64,000 nucleotides of DNA from Falsigemmobacter faecalis (GCF_003863335.1 NZ_RRAZ01000013.1:62001-126000); one strand, 5' to 3'; shown: positions 17,140 to 26,294, counted from the first letter of the stretch. The notes: a model not told the origin generated them from the letters alone. Numbers and translations are program-made.

Positions 17140-17212
17140 TTGAAATGCGTCACGACAAATGTGAGCCTTCAACAGACCGCTATAGGCGGCAAGACTGTCA
17201 CAGGAGACACCA
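17140..17212 (+). promoter_or_regulatory. leading-region leader module, copy a
   Basis: TTGAAA (17140-17145) lies 41 nt before the hairpin CCGC-TATAG-GCGG (17177-17189). CACAGGAG (17199-17206) follows as ribosome binding site for the ATG at 17213. The -10 box is weak in this copy. Confidence 0.6.
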
Positions 17213-17731
17213 ATGGAACTCACCCTGAAATCTATCCAGTACCATGCCCGCCTTTCGGAAGAGACTAACTGCTATACCGCCAAGCTCTTTATGGACGGTA
17301 AACACGTCGCTGATTTGAGCAACCGCGGGCAGGGAGGCTGCGATGAGCAGCATTGGATCGACCGCGATGCAGAAGCGAAGATCTCAGCACATTTCGCAGC
17401 ACTTCCGGAGAAGGAAGTAACCTTTGGCGAAAGCAGCTTCATGGTGAAGCCTGACCTAGAGAGCTGGTGCGGTGAAGAGCTCGACGTGTGGCTTATCCTT
17501 CAGCAAGTAAGCAGGATCGCGCGTAAGAAGGTGGCTCTGGCCAAGGGCTCTGAAATCAGCACTTTGGATTTGGACCCGAAGCACCTCGATACCAAAAGCA
17601 AATCAGGCCAGACATGGCGCGAGGTGATAGCTGAAAAGTATCCGGGTCAGGAAATCCTCAACGGTCTGCAGGGCATCGATCTGCGCGGAAAGCTCATCGG
17701 CCTTGGCGTTGTGGCTGCGCCAGTTATCTGA
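17213..17731 (+). CDS. hypothetical protein under leader module a
   Basis: A 172-aa soluble protein that starts MELTLKSIQYHARLSEETNC and contains a Gly/Cys segment (NRGQGGCDEQHW) near residue 45. Similar proteins are, as far as I recall, common on alphaproteobacterial plasmids but have no assigned function. It shares its promoter-leader with ssb and the ParB-domain gene, which suggests early expression or the same control. Confidence 0.65.
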   Translation: MELTLKSIQYHARLSEETNCYTAKLFMDGKHVADLSNRGQGGCDEQHWIDRDAEAKISAHFAALPEKEVTFGESSFMVKPDLESWCGEELDVWLILQQVSRIARKKVALAKGSEISTLDLDPKHLDTKSKSGQTWREVIAEKYPGQEILNGLQGIDLRGKLIGLGVVAAPVI

Positions 17732-17780
17732 CAATCAGCATCTGGAAGGCGTGGGTAGAACCACTACCCGCGCCTTTAAC

Positions 17781-18515
17781 TTAGCGAGGTGGTTCATAGC
17801 GCCTATGCTGCCTGGTTTCGTTGATGTGGATGTAGGTAAGTATGCTCTGGTCCATCCTGCTACAGATTTTCTCATATCCGAGCAGCAGGTAGCGATCTGG
17901 CCATATCACACTGAAGGACTTCACAATCTTCTGGGCGGTCCTCAAGACGTTCATTTCTGCCAAGTGACGCTGAGCCTCGTCCCCAAGCTGGGTGAAGAAA
18001 ACCCTACCCACCTCCTCGCCTTCCTTGAAATCAAGGATGGTCATGAGCTCGATAGCGTCAAGATTGGGGTGGCCTCCGATAGCTATCAACTCATCGTAAA
18101 GCTTAATCATTGCTTCATTGAGCACGGGGTTATGTTGACACATAACGGCCCTCCCCGCCCTCAGTGCCCCGTTTCTGATCTTGTCCTTGGCGGTATTGGA
18201 TTCACCCATGCGGTTCCATGTGTCCAACCAACGTGCATCCTCCTTAACCAAAAGCGCGTACCAGACTGCCTCAAGGCATAAGCGGAGCATGCTTGGTGTC
18301 TGCGCGAAACTCCCGGCTTTAGCCATGACTGCCGCACATCTCCATGTGCTATATGAGAAGTTGATCAACCCAATCGCTCGGTAGCCACTTCCGTTGCCCA
18401 GTGCCGTTATGAAGTTTCCCATCGTGTTGTCAGCATGAGCCATAGCTATGGTTGTTGGCCCTGAAATATTGTGTGCAACATCCGAGCAAAATTCGTCAAA
18501 AGTGTTAAAATTCAT
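17781..18515 (-). CDS. hypothetical protein
   Basis: A 244-aa helical protein, chosen to start at the ATG at 18515 since the longer frame overlaps the recombinase gene. It contains several conserved-looking Trp/Cys/His positions but no family I recognise. Its start is 5 bp after the recombinase stop on the same strand, so the two may be co-transcribed. Confidence 0.6.
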   Translation of the reverse strand: MNFNTFDEFCSDVAHNISGPTTIAMAHADNTMGNFITALGNGSGYRAIGLINFSYSTWRCAAVMAKAGSFAQTPSMLRLCLEAVWYALLVKEDARWLDTWNRMGESNTAKDKIRNGALRAGRAVMCQHNPVLNEAMIKLYDELIAIGGHPNLDAIELMTILDFKEGEEVGRVFFTQLGDEAQRHLAEMNVLRTAQKIVKSFSVIWPDRYLLLGYEKICSRMDQSILTYIHINETRQHRRYEPPR

Positions 18516-18519
18516 ATAT

Positions 18520-19272
18520 TTATTCCCAAGTATCTGATTTCTTAGCTGCTCTTGTCCGCCCAGCAGCGCAGACATTAGGCGTGATCGCACAGTAGCGGCG
18601 GTAAATCTGCCGGATCCTGTCTTGATGCCAGACAGTTCGACCACGCCGAGCCTGCTTGCGTTGAGCCGGCAGGTTTATGAGCGTGAAATGTTCGGCAACC
18701 TGTTTATAGCTCTGACCATCAAGCCTCAGCCGATGGATCATCGGACCAAGCTCCGTTGCCAACCGATCTGCCCTTTCGCGCAAGACTTTGCGGCCGCTTT
18801 GGGAAATCTCCGCTTCCCGGCCCGCCTTTGCCGGGTGACGCACGCCAAGCAGAACCCCTCGGCGCCGCGCCGCTTCCAGTGCGGCTTTCGTTCTTGCAGA
18901 GATCGCGGCCGCCTCACCTTCAGCGACGGCTGCCATGAGGTGAAGGGTCATCTTGTTTGCGGCCGGCAAGTCACAAGCTTCAATTTCCAGCTTGGGGTCC
19001 AGGAGCAAGGTCGAAATGAAGTGAACTGAACGCGCTAGGCGATCGAGCTTTGCGATCAGGAGAACCGCACCGGTTTCGGCTGCCATTTCCATCGCAAGAG
19101 CCAGTTGGGGCCGGTCCGACCTCTTACCTGACTCTACCTCAGTGAAGGAGGCGATGATTTCACCCCGCTTAGCTCGCACGTGCATTGTGACAGCACGCTC
19201 CTGCGCATCAAGACCGAGGCCGGATCTGCCCTGTTCCTGGGTCGAGACCCGATAGTAAGCGACAAACTGCAT
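18520..19272 (-). CDS. serine recombinase (resolvase/invertase family)
   Basis: The 250-aa protein starts at 19272 after GGGG. It has the resolvase catalytic domain: AYYRVSTQEQG with nucleophile S10, FTEVESGKRSDRPQL, LLIAKLDRLARS and the E-helix region. The C-terminal part (about 175-235) has a recombinase-type helix-turn-helix (DGQSYKQVAEHF). It would resolve plasmid multimers or cointegrates. The adjacent dyad at 19294-19335 fits a res site. No transposase or terminal repeats are nearby, so a plasmid-resolution role is more likely than a transposon. Confidence 0.88.
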   Translation of the reverse strand: MQFVAYYRVSTQEQGRSGLGLDAQERAVTMHVRAKRGEIIASFTEVESGKRSDRPQLALAMEMAAETGAVLLIAKLDRLARSVHFISTLLLDPKLEIEACDLPAANKMTLHLMAAVAEGEAAAISARTKAALEAARRRGVLLGVRHPAKAGREAEISQSGRKVLRERADRLATELGPMIHRLRLDGQSYKQVAEHFTLINLPAQRKQARRGRTVWHQDRIRQIYRRYCAITPNVCAAGRTRAAKKSDTWE

Positions 19273-19293
19273 CTCAAAACCCCTCAAAACTGC

Positions 19294-19335
19294 TTATCGG
19301 ATAATGACAGACGGGCGTCAGTAATTATCCGATAA
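19294..19335. repeat. res-like inverted repeat next to the recombinase
   Basis: TTATCGGATAAT (19294-19305) is perfectly inverted at 19324-19335 around an 18-nt spacer, 22 bp upstream of the recombinase start. Position and half-site style (T-x-TC-x-GATAAT) resemble subsites bound by Tn3-family resolvases. Confidence 0.7.
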
Positions 19336-19547
19336 CTATGTTTGTGACTGGTCTGACGATCCGGCCCAAGAGAAAGTCGATTTCAGAAAGGCTAATTGGG
19401 CCAAAGAGTGCTTTTTCGGCAACACTTCTATAATAAAATAAGGAGTATCCTAATCTTATAGTTGCCAACAATACAGTTTCGTGAATGCAACCAGCACCCT
19501 TAGGGCTCAAAGAATCTGCATCTCGAACTCAGGTTAAGCCGGAGCGA

Positions 19548-19781
19548 TTATCGGCAAAGGGTCTCTGTATATCCCTTCGCAATTTTACGCTTATAGATTT
19601 TTGCTGCACAGGCCATTGCGGAACCAATATCTCCGTAGCGGTCTATTCTAGTCGATCCCTTAGAACCTATGCGCCCCCAAGACCGTACAATGATACTCTC
19701 ACCGAATAGATCATGTTCAACCCGGATTAAATAAAACCGGCGCGCGTTAATAACAGGGTTGATGTAATATAGCGCGTTCAT
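19548..19781 (-). CDS. WGR-domain protein
   Basis: The 77-aa protein is essentially one WGR domain: NARRFYLIRVEHDLFGESIIVRSWGRIG, with the signature Trp-Gly-Arg near residue 35, and a basic C-terminus. WGR domains bind nucleic acid in bacterial regulators, DNA ligase-associated proteins and PARPs. Stand-alone copies are common on plasmids of alphaproteobacteria. Confidence 0.78.
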   Translation of the reverse strand: MNALYYINPVINARRFYLIRVEHDLFGESIIVRSWGRIGSKGSTRIDRYGDIGSAMACAAKIYKRKIAKGYTETLCR

Positions 19782-19887
19782 CTTTGATCACATTTCGATG
19801 ATAATAAAAAGATAAGAGTCTTAAACCTTTGCGCCAGTCCGCGTCCTGCTTAGAATAAGCGAACTCTTTTCACTGGAAATAAGTTCC

Positions 19888-20451
19888 ATGCCACATTCTG
19901 AAGCAGCGGTTAAATTTGCAGTCTGCAAGTTCCTGGAAGTAGCGTCAAAGCGCTATGCGGCAACGGGGGTCAAACGCGCAATTTTGGTTAGGGAAGATAA
20001 TCCAAAATGGCCGCAGACCTGCTATATTGCTGCAGACTTTATCCATAAAAAGAACCGTAAAATCATAACCCACGCGGCATGTGTTCCTCTGCGATATTCC
20101 GACAAATACGGCGCCCTTGCAGCAGAGGATCCATACATTGAATGCTTTGGAATGCCTTGCGACAGGTGCCCCCCTTACATCCTGGAAGTGCTTAGCCCTC
20201 CGGCTACCGAGATCAGCGCGAAGTGGCGGCACAGGTGCGCCTCGGTACAGTGGCGCTACGAGCTGATTGTGCGGGAAAATGCAGACAATCAACGAGATAT
20301 TCTGGTTGTTCTAAGCGATTGTAAGGAAACATCTTTGGTTGACTGCGCCCTTAACATCCCGCCTTCGCGGTTCGAGAAAGTGTACGAACAGCTGATCCGA
20401 GAGTACCAGATGGCCAACATACCGTCACTCTTTAAGGCTAGTAACGCCTAG
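19888..20451 (+). CDS. hypothetical protein
   Basis: A 187-aa soluble protein with six cysteines, including a CFGMPCDRCPPYI segment near residue 90 that could bind metal. No family recognised. The next gene lies 44 bp downstream on the same strand. Confidence 0.55.
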   Translation: MPHSEAAVKFAVCKFLEVASKRYAATGVKRAILVREDNPKWPQTCYIAADFIHKKNRKIITHAACVPLRYSDKYGALAAEDPYIECFGMPCDRCPPYILEVLSPPATEISAKWRHRCASVQWRYELIVRENADNQRDILVVLSDCKETSLVDCALNIPPSRFEKVYEQLIREYQMANIPSLFKASNA

Positions 20452-20495
20452 TTTCCTTGGCTATCCTCTCGCCTTGCAAGCGGGAGGACTATCCT

Positions 20496-21374
20496 TTGAA
20501 ATCATTCATCGCTTTACCCATCTTGTGTGCTCTGTCATCGATCCCTTCAAGCGTCAGTGCACAAGAGCTGAAAATTTCGACATGGAACCTGAACAATTTA
20601 TCCGGACAGAATAATACCGGGTGCACTGAGAGAGTTCAGAGAGATTATGACGAAATAAAGAAAATCATAAATGCTGTTGATGCCGACGTTTGGCTTTTTC
20701 AGGAAGTGGAGAATGTCGGCGCGCTTGCAAGGATAATGAATCCTAGCGCTTGGGACTTTCACATCGAGAGCCGGCCAGACTGGTCCTCAATGCCACCCTG
20801 CTTTAATAACGATCGAAATGCAGTGATGCAGCGCGTCGCGATCGCCACTAAAAAAGGCATGGCTGTTGGAAAGAAAGAAGAATTACCTTTCCTTGACACA
20901 TCCGGCCGCGGGACACTCAGATATGGTGTCGCAGTTAATATTGCCCACAGGGGCCGGACTATTCACATTCTAAACGTGCACCTCAAATCCGGCTGCAGTG
21001 AAGAAACTAACGGGGCCGCCTGCGGGACGTTATTTGAGCAGATCCCATACCTGACAAGCTATATAAACGAAATCTCGGATTCGAATGCCCCGCTTATCGT
21101 TGGAGGCGACTTCAACAGAAAACTTGCTGAAAGTCACGATGATGCATGGCACTCACTCTCTTACCGTAAATCTGTTGGTCTTACGATTTCGTCCAATAGT
21201 GGCCCAAGCAAATGCTCATTAAAGGGGGATGAAAACATTGATTACATTCTGACAAACAAGCATCACCGGGAACTTTATTCTGTAGAGGACGAGTATGAAT
21301 ACTCATTCTCAGGACCTTACGAGAGCTGGCCTTCGGATCATTGTCCTGTGGTCGTAAACTTCTTATCTAAATGA
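20496..21374 (+). CDS. secreted endonuclease/exonuclease/phosphatase family protein
   Basis: The TTG at 20496 is proposed as start because GGGAGG lies 8 nt upstream and the product then begins with a clean signal peptide (about 22 residues, ...SVSA-QE). The mature 270-aa domain has the EEP/DNase I-like motifs in order: STWNLNN, FQEVEN (metal Glu), VHLKSGC, GGDFNR and SDHCPV (catalytic Asp-His). It is likely an exported nuclease or phosphodiesterase. The next small gene overlaps by 4 bp. Confidence 0.82.
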   Translation: MKSFIALPILCALSSIPSSVSAQELKISTWNLNNLSGQNNTGCTERVQRDYDEIKKIINAVDADVWLFQEVENVGALARIMNPSAWDFHIESRPDWSSMPPCFNNDRNAVMQRVAIATKKGMAVGKKEELPFLDTSGRGTLRYGVAVNIAHRGRTIHILNVHLKSGCSEETNGAACGTLFEQIPYLTSYINEISDSNAPLIVGGDFNRKLAESHDDAWHSLSYRKSVGLTISSNSGPSKCSLKGDENIDYILTNKHHRELYSVEDEYEYSFSGPYESWPSDHCPVVVNFLSK

Positions 21375-21568
21375 GGTACGCAGTGAATTACATTCACAAC
21401 ATGATACGCAGGGCATCGGCGCGTGTGAATTTATCTCCATTGGCGCTCATTCTGATTATGAGCGGCCTCATAATGAACGCTGCAATTATGACAAGACTTC
21501 CCCTGCTGTTCATTGCAGCCCTCATTATCGGCGGCTGGCTCATGTACACTATGCGTGGCGAGCATTAA
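21371..21568 (+). CDS. small membrane protein
   Basis: A 65-aa protein whose ATG overlaps the stop of the nuclease gene (ATGA), implying coupled translation. Two hydrophobic stretches cover about residues 22-60. It might anchor, secrete or protect against the exported nuclease; this is inference from context only. Confidence 0.55.
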   Translation: MRYAVNYIHNMIRRASARVNLSPLALILIMSGLIMNAAIMTRLPLLFIAALIIGGWLMYTMRGEH

Positions 21569-21569
21569 C

Positions 21570-21887
21570 TCAGAATTTAGCAGCTGTACCAACCGCAGCT
21601 TCAATGAGTCTGTAAATGCGGCCCAATTCCGTATATCGGTGGGCCGCTATTTCCTTAGTAAGAGCTTTCTGCCATGCATCCTGCAGCATTGCAGCCTTTG
21701 GCGTCCCTCGCGTTGCGATAACGACAGCCTCAGCGAGCTCCTGATCCTCCCGCAAATCTACTTCAGCTGTTTCACTGAGGGCTTTCTTCAGGCGTTTTAA
21801 TGCCGCCTGCCGGCGCTCGACACCTACAATCCGTTCGGACCATGCACCGCCGAAGGCCACATTCTTGAATACATCATCCCGGCGCAT
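21570..21887 (-). CDS. hypothetical protein
   Basis: A 105-aa basic helical protein, convergent with the small membrane-protein gene and divergent from the polymerase gene. No family recognised. Confidence 0.5.
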   Translation of the reverse strand: MRRDDVFKNVAFGGAWSERIVGVERRQAALKRLKKALSETAEVDLREDQELAEAVVIATRGTPKAAMLQDAWQKALTKEIAAHRYTELGRIYRLIEAAVGTAAKF

Positions 21888-21911
21888 CTAAGCCCTCTTC
21901 AACAAACACCA

Positions 21912-21926
21912 GAACAAAGATAGAAC
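21912..21926. promoter_or_regulatory. LexA box of alphaproteobacterial type
   Basis: GAAC-N7-GAAC here is the reverse complement of the alphaproteobacterial LexA site GTTC-N7-GTTC. It lies 31 bp before the Y-family polymerase start, so that gene is probably SOS-induced. Confidence 0.75.
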
Positions 21927-21957
21927 AGTTTCAAGGAAACTAAAAGAGTTCTGCAAG

Positions 21958-23166
21958 ATGAACCGCCCACTCACCACGCTCTACATAGACATGAACTCGT
22001 TCTTTAGCTCTGTAGAACAGCACTTTAACCCCGAACTGAGAGGACGGCCTGTTGGTATCACGGCCGTTGAGGGGTCCACTGCCGGTGCGCTGGTCGCAGC
22101 GAGCTACGAAGCAAAAGCCTATGGCATCAAGACAGGCACTTTGGTCAGCGACGCCAAACGCCTCTGCCCAGACATCATCCTGCTTCCTTCGCGCCACAAA
22201 CTTTACGTTCGGATGAACCTCCGCATTGCCTCGGTCCTGGATGAGATCTGCGAACTGGAGCGCGTGAGAAGTGTTGATGAGTTCCAGTTACGCCTGCCGG
22301 CGCCGACAGAGAATGTGAATGAGGCCTATGCGCTTGTGCAGCGCCTTAAAGAGGCCGTCTATGGACAAATCGGCGCAAGCCTTAGGTTCTCCGCGGGCCT
22401 GGGGAGCAACCACCTCCTCGCTAAGATTGCCGGGAAATTGGAAAAGCCTGATGGCTGCAAGCACCTCTGGGCGCGCAATATGCCTGATGCGGTTGCTCAT
22501 CTTAAGCCCGATGATCTTCCGGGCATATCGACAGGCACGATGCGCAAGCTTGCAGCGTCAGGCATTACTTCAATTTCCCAGCTCTACCATATGGACCCGC
22601 GCCATGCCCGCGCTGTCTGGGGCTCGATCGAAGGAGAACGCTTTGTGCGCGCCCTCCAGGGCGAACAAGTGGAGCTTCCTAAAACTGAGCGCGGCGGCTA
22701 TGGCAGCTCAAAGGTGCTTTCCCCAGACTTCAGGGCACCCAAAGAGGCCTATCTGGTGGGGCGTTGGCTGGTGGAGAAGGCGACAGGACGGCTCAGGGGA
22801 GATGGCCGTGTAGCCTCTGAATTCAGCCTCTCCATGAGGTTTTTGGATGGCTCATCTTGGGGAAGATCCATCCGCTGCGAGGCAAGTCAGGCAACGCATG
22901 ACATGCTCACCCACCATAAGGCTCTCTGGCGGCTCGCGTGGCCATTTGTGCGCGGCCGGAAGCTTGCCAGCATCAGCGTCAACCTGAGCAAGGTAGGCAT
23001 GATCGAGGACCGTACAGGTGACTTGCTCAGGCCACTGAAGCCTGCAGAACGAACAAAGGCTGAGATCGTGTCGGCCGCTCTGGACCAGATCAATATGCGG
23101 TTCGGCCCGGACACGATTTCTGTAGGGGTTAATCGTCCGCACTATGGTTTCTTCGAGAGAGGCTGA
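21958..23166 (+). CDS. Y-family translesion DNA polymerase (DinB/UmuC type)
   Basis: The 402-aa protein has the Y-family catalytic residues: YIDMNSFFSSVEQ (D11) near the N-terminus and SVDE (D107, E108) in the palm. FSAGLGSNHLLAKIAGKLEKPDG is the finger/palm signature, followed by a helix-hairpin-helix thumb (LPGISTGTMRKLAASGI) and a little-finger domain. It copies damaged DNA with low fidelity. No UmuD partner is adjacent, so a DinB-like or UmuC-like assignment stays open. A LexA box precedes it and a terminator follows. Confidence 0.9.
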   Translation: MNRPLTTLYIDMNSFFSSVEQHFNPELRGRPVGITAVEGSTAGALVAASYEAKAYGIKTGTLVSDAKRLCPDIILLPSRHKLYVRMNLRIASVLDEICELERVRSVDEFQLRLPAPTENVNEAYALVQRLKEAVYGQIGASLRFSAGLGSNHLLAKIAGKLEKPDGCKHLWARNMPDAVAHLKPDDLPGISTGTMRKLAASGITSISQLYHMDPRHARAVWGSIEGERFVRALQGEQVELPKTERGGYGSSKVLSPDFRAPKEAYLVGRWLVEKATGRLRGDGRVASEFSLSMRFLDGSSWGRSIRCEASQATHDMLTHHKALWRLAWPFVRGRKLASISVNLSKVGMIEDRTGDLLRPLKPAERTKAEIVSAALDQINMRFGPDTISVGVNRPHYGFFERG

Positions 23167-23170
23167 ATTA

Positions 23171-23193
23171 GCGGCAGGATGATAACCTGCCGC
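23171..23193. terminator. bidirectional terminator after polymerase gene
   Basis: GCGGCAGG (23171-23178) pairs with CCTGCCGC (23186-23193) between convergent genes. Confidence 0.7.
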
Positions 23194-23201
23194 AAAATGC
23201 C

Positions 23202-23444
23202 TTAGGCAAATATAGCAACTTCCCTTTTATGGGTCTTGTAAAGTTCAAAAAGCAAGGCCTCCCAATACTCCATATCTTTAACAGAGTGGCTTAAAGACGA
23301 GCCGCCAGATAGGAATTGCCCATAGTATTCTCGTAAACCTTCTTCATCCATCTTAGCTTTCAAATGAATAATCCTATTCGACAGATCTCCAGATATTTTG
23401 ACTTCCACTTCTGGTCTGTCACCTAAAAGGCAGGCGACTTTCAT
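23202..23444 (-). CDS. small hypothetical protein
   Basis: An 80-aa protein starting at 23444 after AAGGGA; no membrane segment or recognised motif. It is convergent with the polymerase gene. Confidence 0.5.
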   Translation of the reverse strand: MKVACLLGDRPEVEVKISGDLSNRIIHLKAKMDEEGLREYYGQFLSGGSSLSHSVKDMEYWEALLFELYKTHKREVAIFA

Positions 23445-23467
23445 TCCCTTGCAATATTACAAATGGA

Positions 23468-24055
23468 TTATCGTAAGGCGGCTACTTCTTTCAGTATTTT
23501 CAAAGCCGTTTCGACAGACCAACCAACAGTTAGGGAAGTTCCGGTGTTTTCAGGCGAAGCAAAGCCATTGGCATAGGCAACGCTTACAGCAAGATCATTG
23601 TAAGTGACTTCCGGGGGCATCATGCCCAAAAGTTCCGAAAATACGGGTTTTTTCAGCGACATGATCCATGCCCCCTCGAACTGACCAGCAAGCTCCGGCG
23701 GTAGCTCATGCGCGAGGTTCATCATTGCCGCCGCGTCGTGTGTGAGAGGTTCATCAGATACGACCACCTGAGCAGTCAGCGCTCCAACGTCAGACCACTC
23801 CTCAGTGACCAAAGGCTGACCTTCAACCACTTTGGCGGCGGGCTGAGTGAACCATGTGCAGATCAGGCGAGCTTCATCAGGGGCATGTTGCCACCCTTCG
23901 TCCGCCGCCGCTGTCATTTCCGTAACAGGAGACCCTATCGTTTTGCCCAGACGCTCACAGTCATAGCGCACCGCATCCGCTGCGTCCGCAACCGAGAAGG
24001 TGGAGGCTATCAGACCAACGCAGGTGAGATAGGAGAGGCAGATGTTACGGGTCAT
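23468..24055 (-). CDS. secreted hypothetical protein
   Basis: A 195-aa protein starting at 24055 (AGGACAGCTC before the ATG), with a signal peptide of about 25 residues ending VADA-A. Two cysteines in the mature part (YDCERLG and LICTWF) could form a disulfide. No family is recognised. Confidence 0.6.
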   Translation of the reverse strand: MTRNICLSYLTCVGLIASTFSVADAADAVRYDCERLGKTIGSPVTEMTAAADEGWQHAPDEARLICTWFTQPAAKVVEGQPLVTEEWSDVGALTAQVVVSDEPLTHDAAAMMNLAHELPPELAGQFEGAWIMSLKKPVFSELLGMMPPEVTYNDLAVSVAYANGFASPENTGTSLTVGWSVETALKILKEVAALR

Positions 24056-24282
24056 GAGCTGTCCTGACACTAGTGCTTGAAATCCAGATTAGACGCGCGG
24101 GAAAACAAAGTCCTTGGTGCCACAGGGTTTTTTCAAACGCTCTGACAACGCGCCCCCGCTTCTTTCAACGATAGAATTTTTCCCATTTTTAAATTTATGG
24201 AGGTTCCTTTTGATAGGTCGAGCAAAAGGAGATTTTATTTAATAAAAACAGTGATTTAGCGCGGTTGTTGGGTCTTTTTTTA

Positions 24283-24357
24283 TTGATCGGGGGGCGTAGA
24301 AAAGCTAATCTGAGTGCATGGCAGCTATAGGCCGCCGCAACAGCACAGGAGCTGAAA
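24283..24357 (+). promoter_or_regulatory. leading-region leader module, copy b
   Basis: TTGATC (24283-24288), 17 nt, TAATCT (24306-24311), then GGCAGC-TATAG-GCCGCC (24320-24336; one mismatch in the stem) and CACAGGAG (24344-24351) before the ATG at 24358. The best promoter match of the six. Confidence 0.7.
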
Positions 24358-26202
24358 ATGAACACGGTAGTCGCTTTTCCTTCCTTCGATTTTCCCGCAA
24401 CCTCTGAGATCATCGATCTCTCCAAACTCTACCTCTCACCGCTCAACCCGCGCCAGAACCACGACGCGGAGAGCATCGAGCTTCTGGCTGAAAGCCTCGT
24501 ATCTTGCGGCCTGATGCAGAACCTCGGCGGCGTGAAAGACGAGGAAGGGAAAGTGGCTATTGTGTTCGGTGGCCGCAGGCTTGCTGCATTGCAGATCGCG
24601 GTGCGCCAGCGGGCGGACCTCGGCCAAGTTCCGGTTATGATCGCGCCGGACGAGGAAACCGCGCTCCTTTGGGGGGTTGCTGAAAACGTGGCCCGAGAGG
24701 ACATGTCACCCCATCAGGAGATCACGGCTTATGGCCGGATGCGCGAGAAAGGTGCCAGCGTCACGGAGATTGCCAGCGCCTTCGCAGTCACCGAGCAGCA
24801 CGTCTACCGCCGCCTCAAACTTGCCTCATTGCATCCGCTGGTCCTTGAGGCTTTGCGCGAGACAAAGATCAACCTATCGCAAGCTGAAGCCTTCACCATC
24901 AGCGACGATGAAACGAAGATCGCAGACGCACTGCAACATGCCATAAATCACCGAACGAGCGCGGAAACGATCCGACGCTGGTTGGCTGATGAAAGCGTCA
25001 CACATACGAACCGTAAGGCTCGATTTGTAGGCATCGATGCCTATGAGGCAGCGGGCGGAAAGATCACAAAGGATCTCTTTGGCGAAGAAATCTACCTCAA
25101 CGATGCCGTGCTGCTGGGCGAACTCTTTGCCGCAAAGCTCGAAGCTGCGGCGAAGGAGCAGGAGAGCGAGTGGGCATGGGTGGAAGTCTGCGAGGAAAGC
25201 AGCTTCCGCAGCTGGGAAAACGGCTACACGCAGATCATGGGCACTCAGGTTGAGCTTTCAGACGAACAGGGGAGCCGCCTTGAGGAACTGCGGGAAACGG
25301 AAGACCGCTCAGAAGCAGAAGAAGCAGAGCTTGATGCCCTGATCGCCCTGCGGCGGCAGCGCATCTACAGCCCCGCTGAAAGGGCGCTGGCAGGCGTTGT
25401 GGCTTTGGTAGATTGGCAAGGCAACCTCAGCTTAGACGGGCCGTATGTCCGGCCCCAAGATGCAGAGCAGGCGCTTGAAGCAGGCTTTATCAGACACCTC
25501 AGCGCGGCTACCGAGGCAAAGGCAAAACCCAAGTCGCAGTTCTCGGCAGCGGTGAAGGATGATCTAAAAGCGATCAAGCTCCACGCTTTTCAGTCCGCGC
25601 TGTGCGCTAACCCCAAACTGGCAGTGTCGATCATAGCTTTCAGCCTCTCAGGTGCAGCAGGCGGTCAGGGGTTGTTGGGGATGCGTATTGAGCCTCCAAA
25701 GAATGTACCGAGCGATGCCGAAGGTCTTGCGGTCAATCCTGTTTTGGTAGGCGACAGGCAGCGGCCCTTCATGGCAGACGATCTGAAACTTACCTTTGCA
25801 GAGTTCTGCCAAAAGCCTGAAAGCGAAATCATTGAGGCGCTGGTGGCCGGAGCAGTCCGCACGATCCACACCAATTTCGGGCTGTCAGGCGGTCGCATCG
25901 GCACGGAGTTCTACGACAGCATTACGAAGGCAATGGACGTTGACACGCGCTCGATCTGGACCCCCACGAAAGCGGCTTTCTGGGGCAGGATGCCCGCCAG
26001 CTACATTGACGAGCAGTTTGCGCTTCTTACCGGCTACGGTATGGCCACAAAGGAGTTTTCAGCCTTCTCCAACCAGAAGAAGGGCGGGAAAGCCGAAACC
26101 ATGGAACGGCTTTTCACTGATGCTGCTTACCGTGCGGCACTGAATCTGAGTGCAGACCAAGAGGAAGCGATTGCCGCGTGGATGCCGGAGGAAGATGCCT
26201 GA
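24358..26202 (+). CDS. ParB/Srx-domain protein of conjugative-plasmid leading-region type
   Basis: The 614-aa protein has a ParB N-terminal domain (about residues 15-110) with VFGGRRLAAL and ENVAREDMSPHQEI, and a HTH (about 125-170: SVTEIASAFAVTEQHVYRRLKLASL). The long C-terminal region is unlike chromosomal ParB. Size and layout resemble the large ParB-like proteins found beside ssb in conjugative leading regions (F-plasmid YubM type), rather than a partition protein, and no parA is near. Shares its leader design with ssb at 43713. A terminator follows. Confidence 0.85.
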   Translation: MNTVVAFPSFDFPATSEIIDLSKLYLSPLNPRQNHDAESIELLAESLVSCGLMQNLGGVKDEEGKVAIVFGGRRLAALQIAVRQRADLGQVPVMIAPDEETALLWGVAENVAREDMSPHQEITAYGRMREKGASVTEIASAFAVTEQHVYRRLKLASLHPLVLEALRETKINLSQAEAFTISDDETKIADALQHAINHRTSAETIRRWLADESVTHTNRKARFVGIDAYEAAGGKITKDLFGEEIYLNDAVLLGELFAAKLEAAAKEQESEWAWVEVCEESSFRSWENGYTQIMGTQVELSDEQGSRLEELRETEDRSEAEEAELDALIALRRQRIYSPAERALAGVVALVDWQGNLSLDGPYVRPQDAEQALEAGFIRHLSAATEAKAKPKSQFSAAVKDDLKAIKLHAFQSALCANPKLAVSIIAFSLSGAAGGQGLLGMRIEPPKNVPSDAEGLAVNPVLVGDRQRPFMADDLKLTFAEFCQKPESEIIEALVAGAVRTIHTNFGLSGGRIGTEFYDSITKAMDVDTRSIWTPTKAAFWGRMPASYIDEQFALLTGYGMATKEFSAFSNQKKGGKAETMERLFTDAAYRAALNLSADQEEAIAAWMPEEDA

Positions 26203-26223
26203 ACATGGCCTGAAATCACGACA

Positions 26224-26248
26224 AAGCCGAGGGATAACCCCTCGGCTT
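26224..26248 (+). terminator. terminator after ParB-domain gene
   Basis: AAGCCGAGGG (26224-26233) pairs with CCCTCGGCTT (26239-26248) around a short loop. Confidence 0.8.
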
Positions 26249-26294
26249 ATTAGTTTAAGATCATTCAATAAGTTGTTGATATGATTGTTTTTTG

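Noticed and set aside
24358-26202. ParB partition protein of a parABS system
   Set aside because: No parA or parS repeats nearby; the long C-terminus and leader point to a leading-region role.
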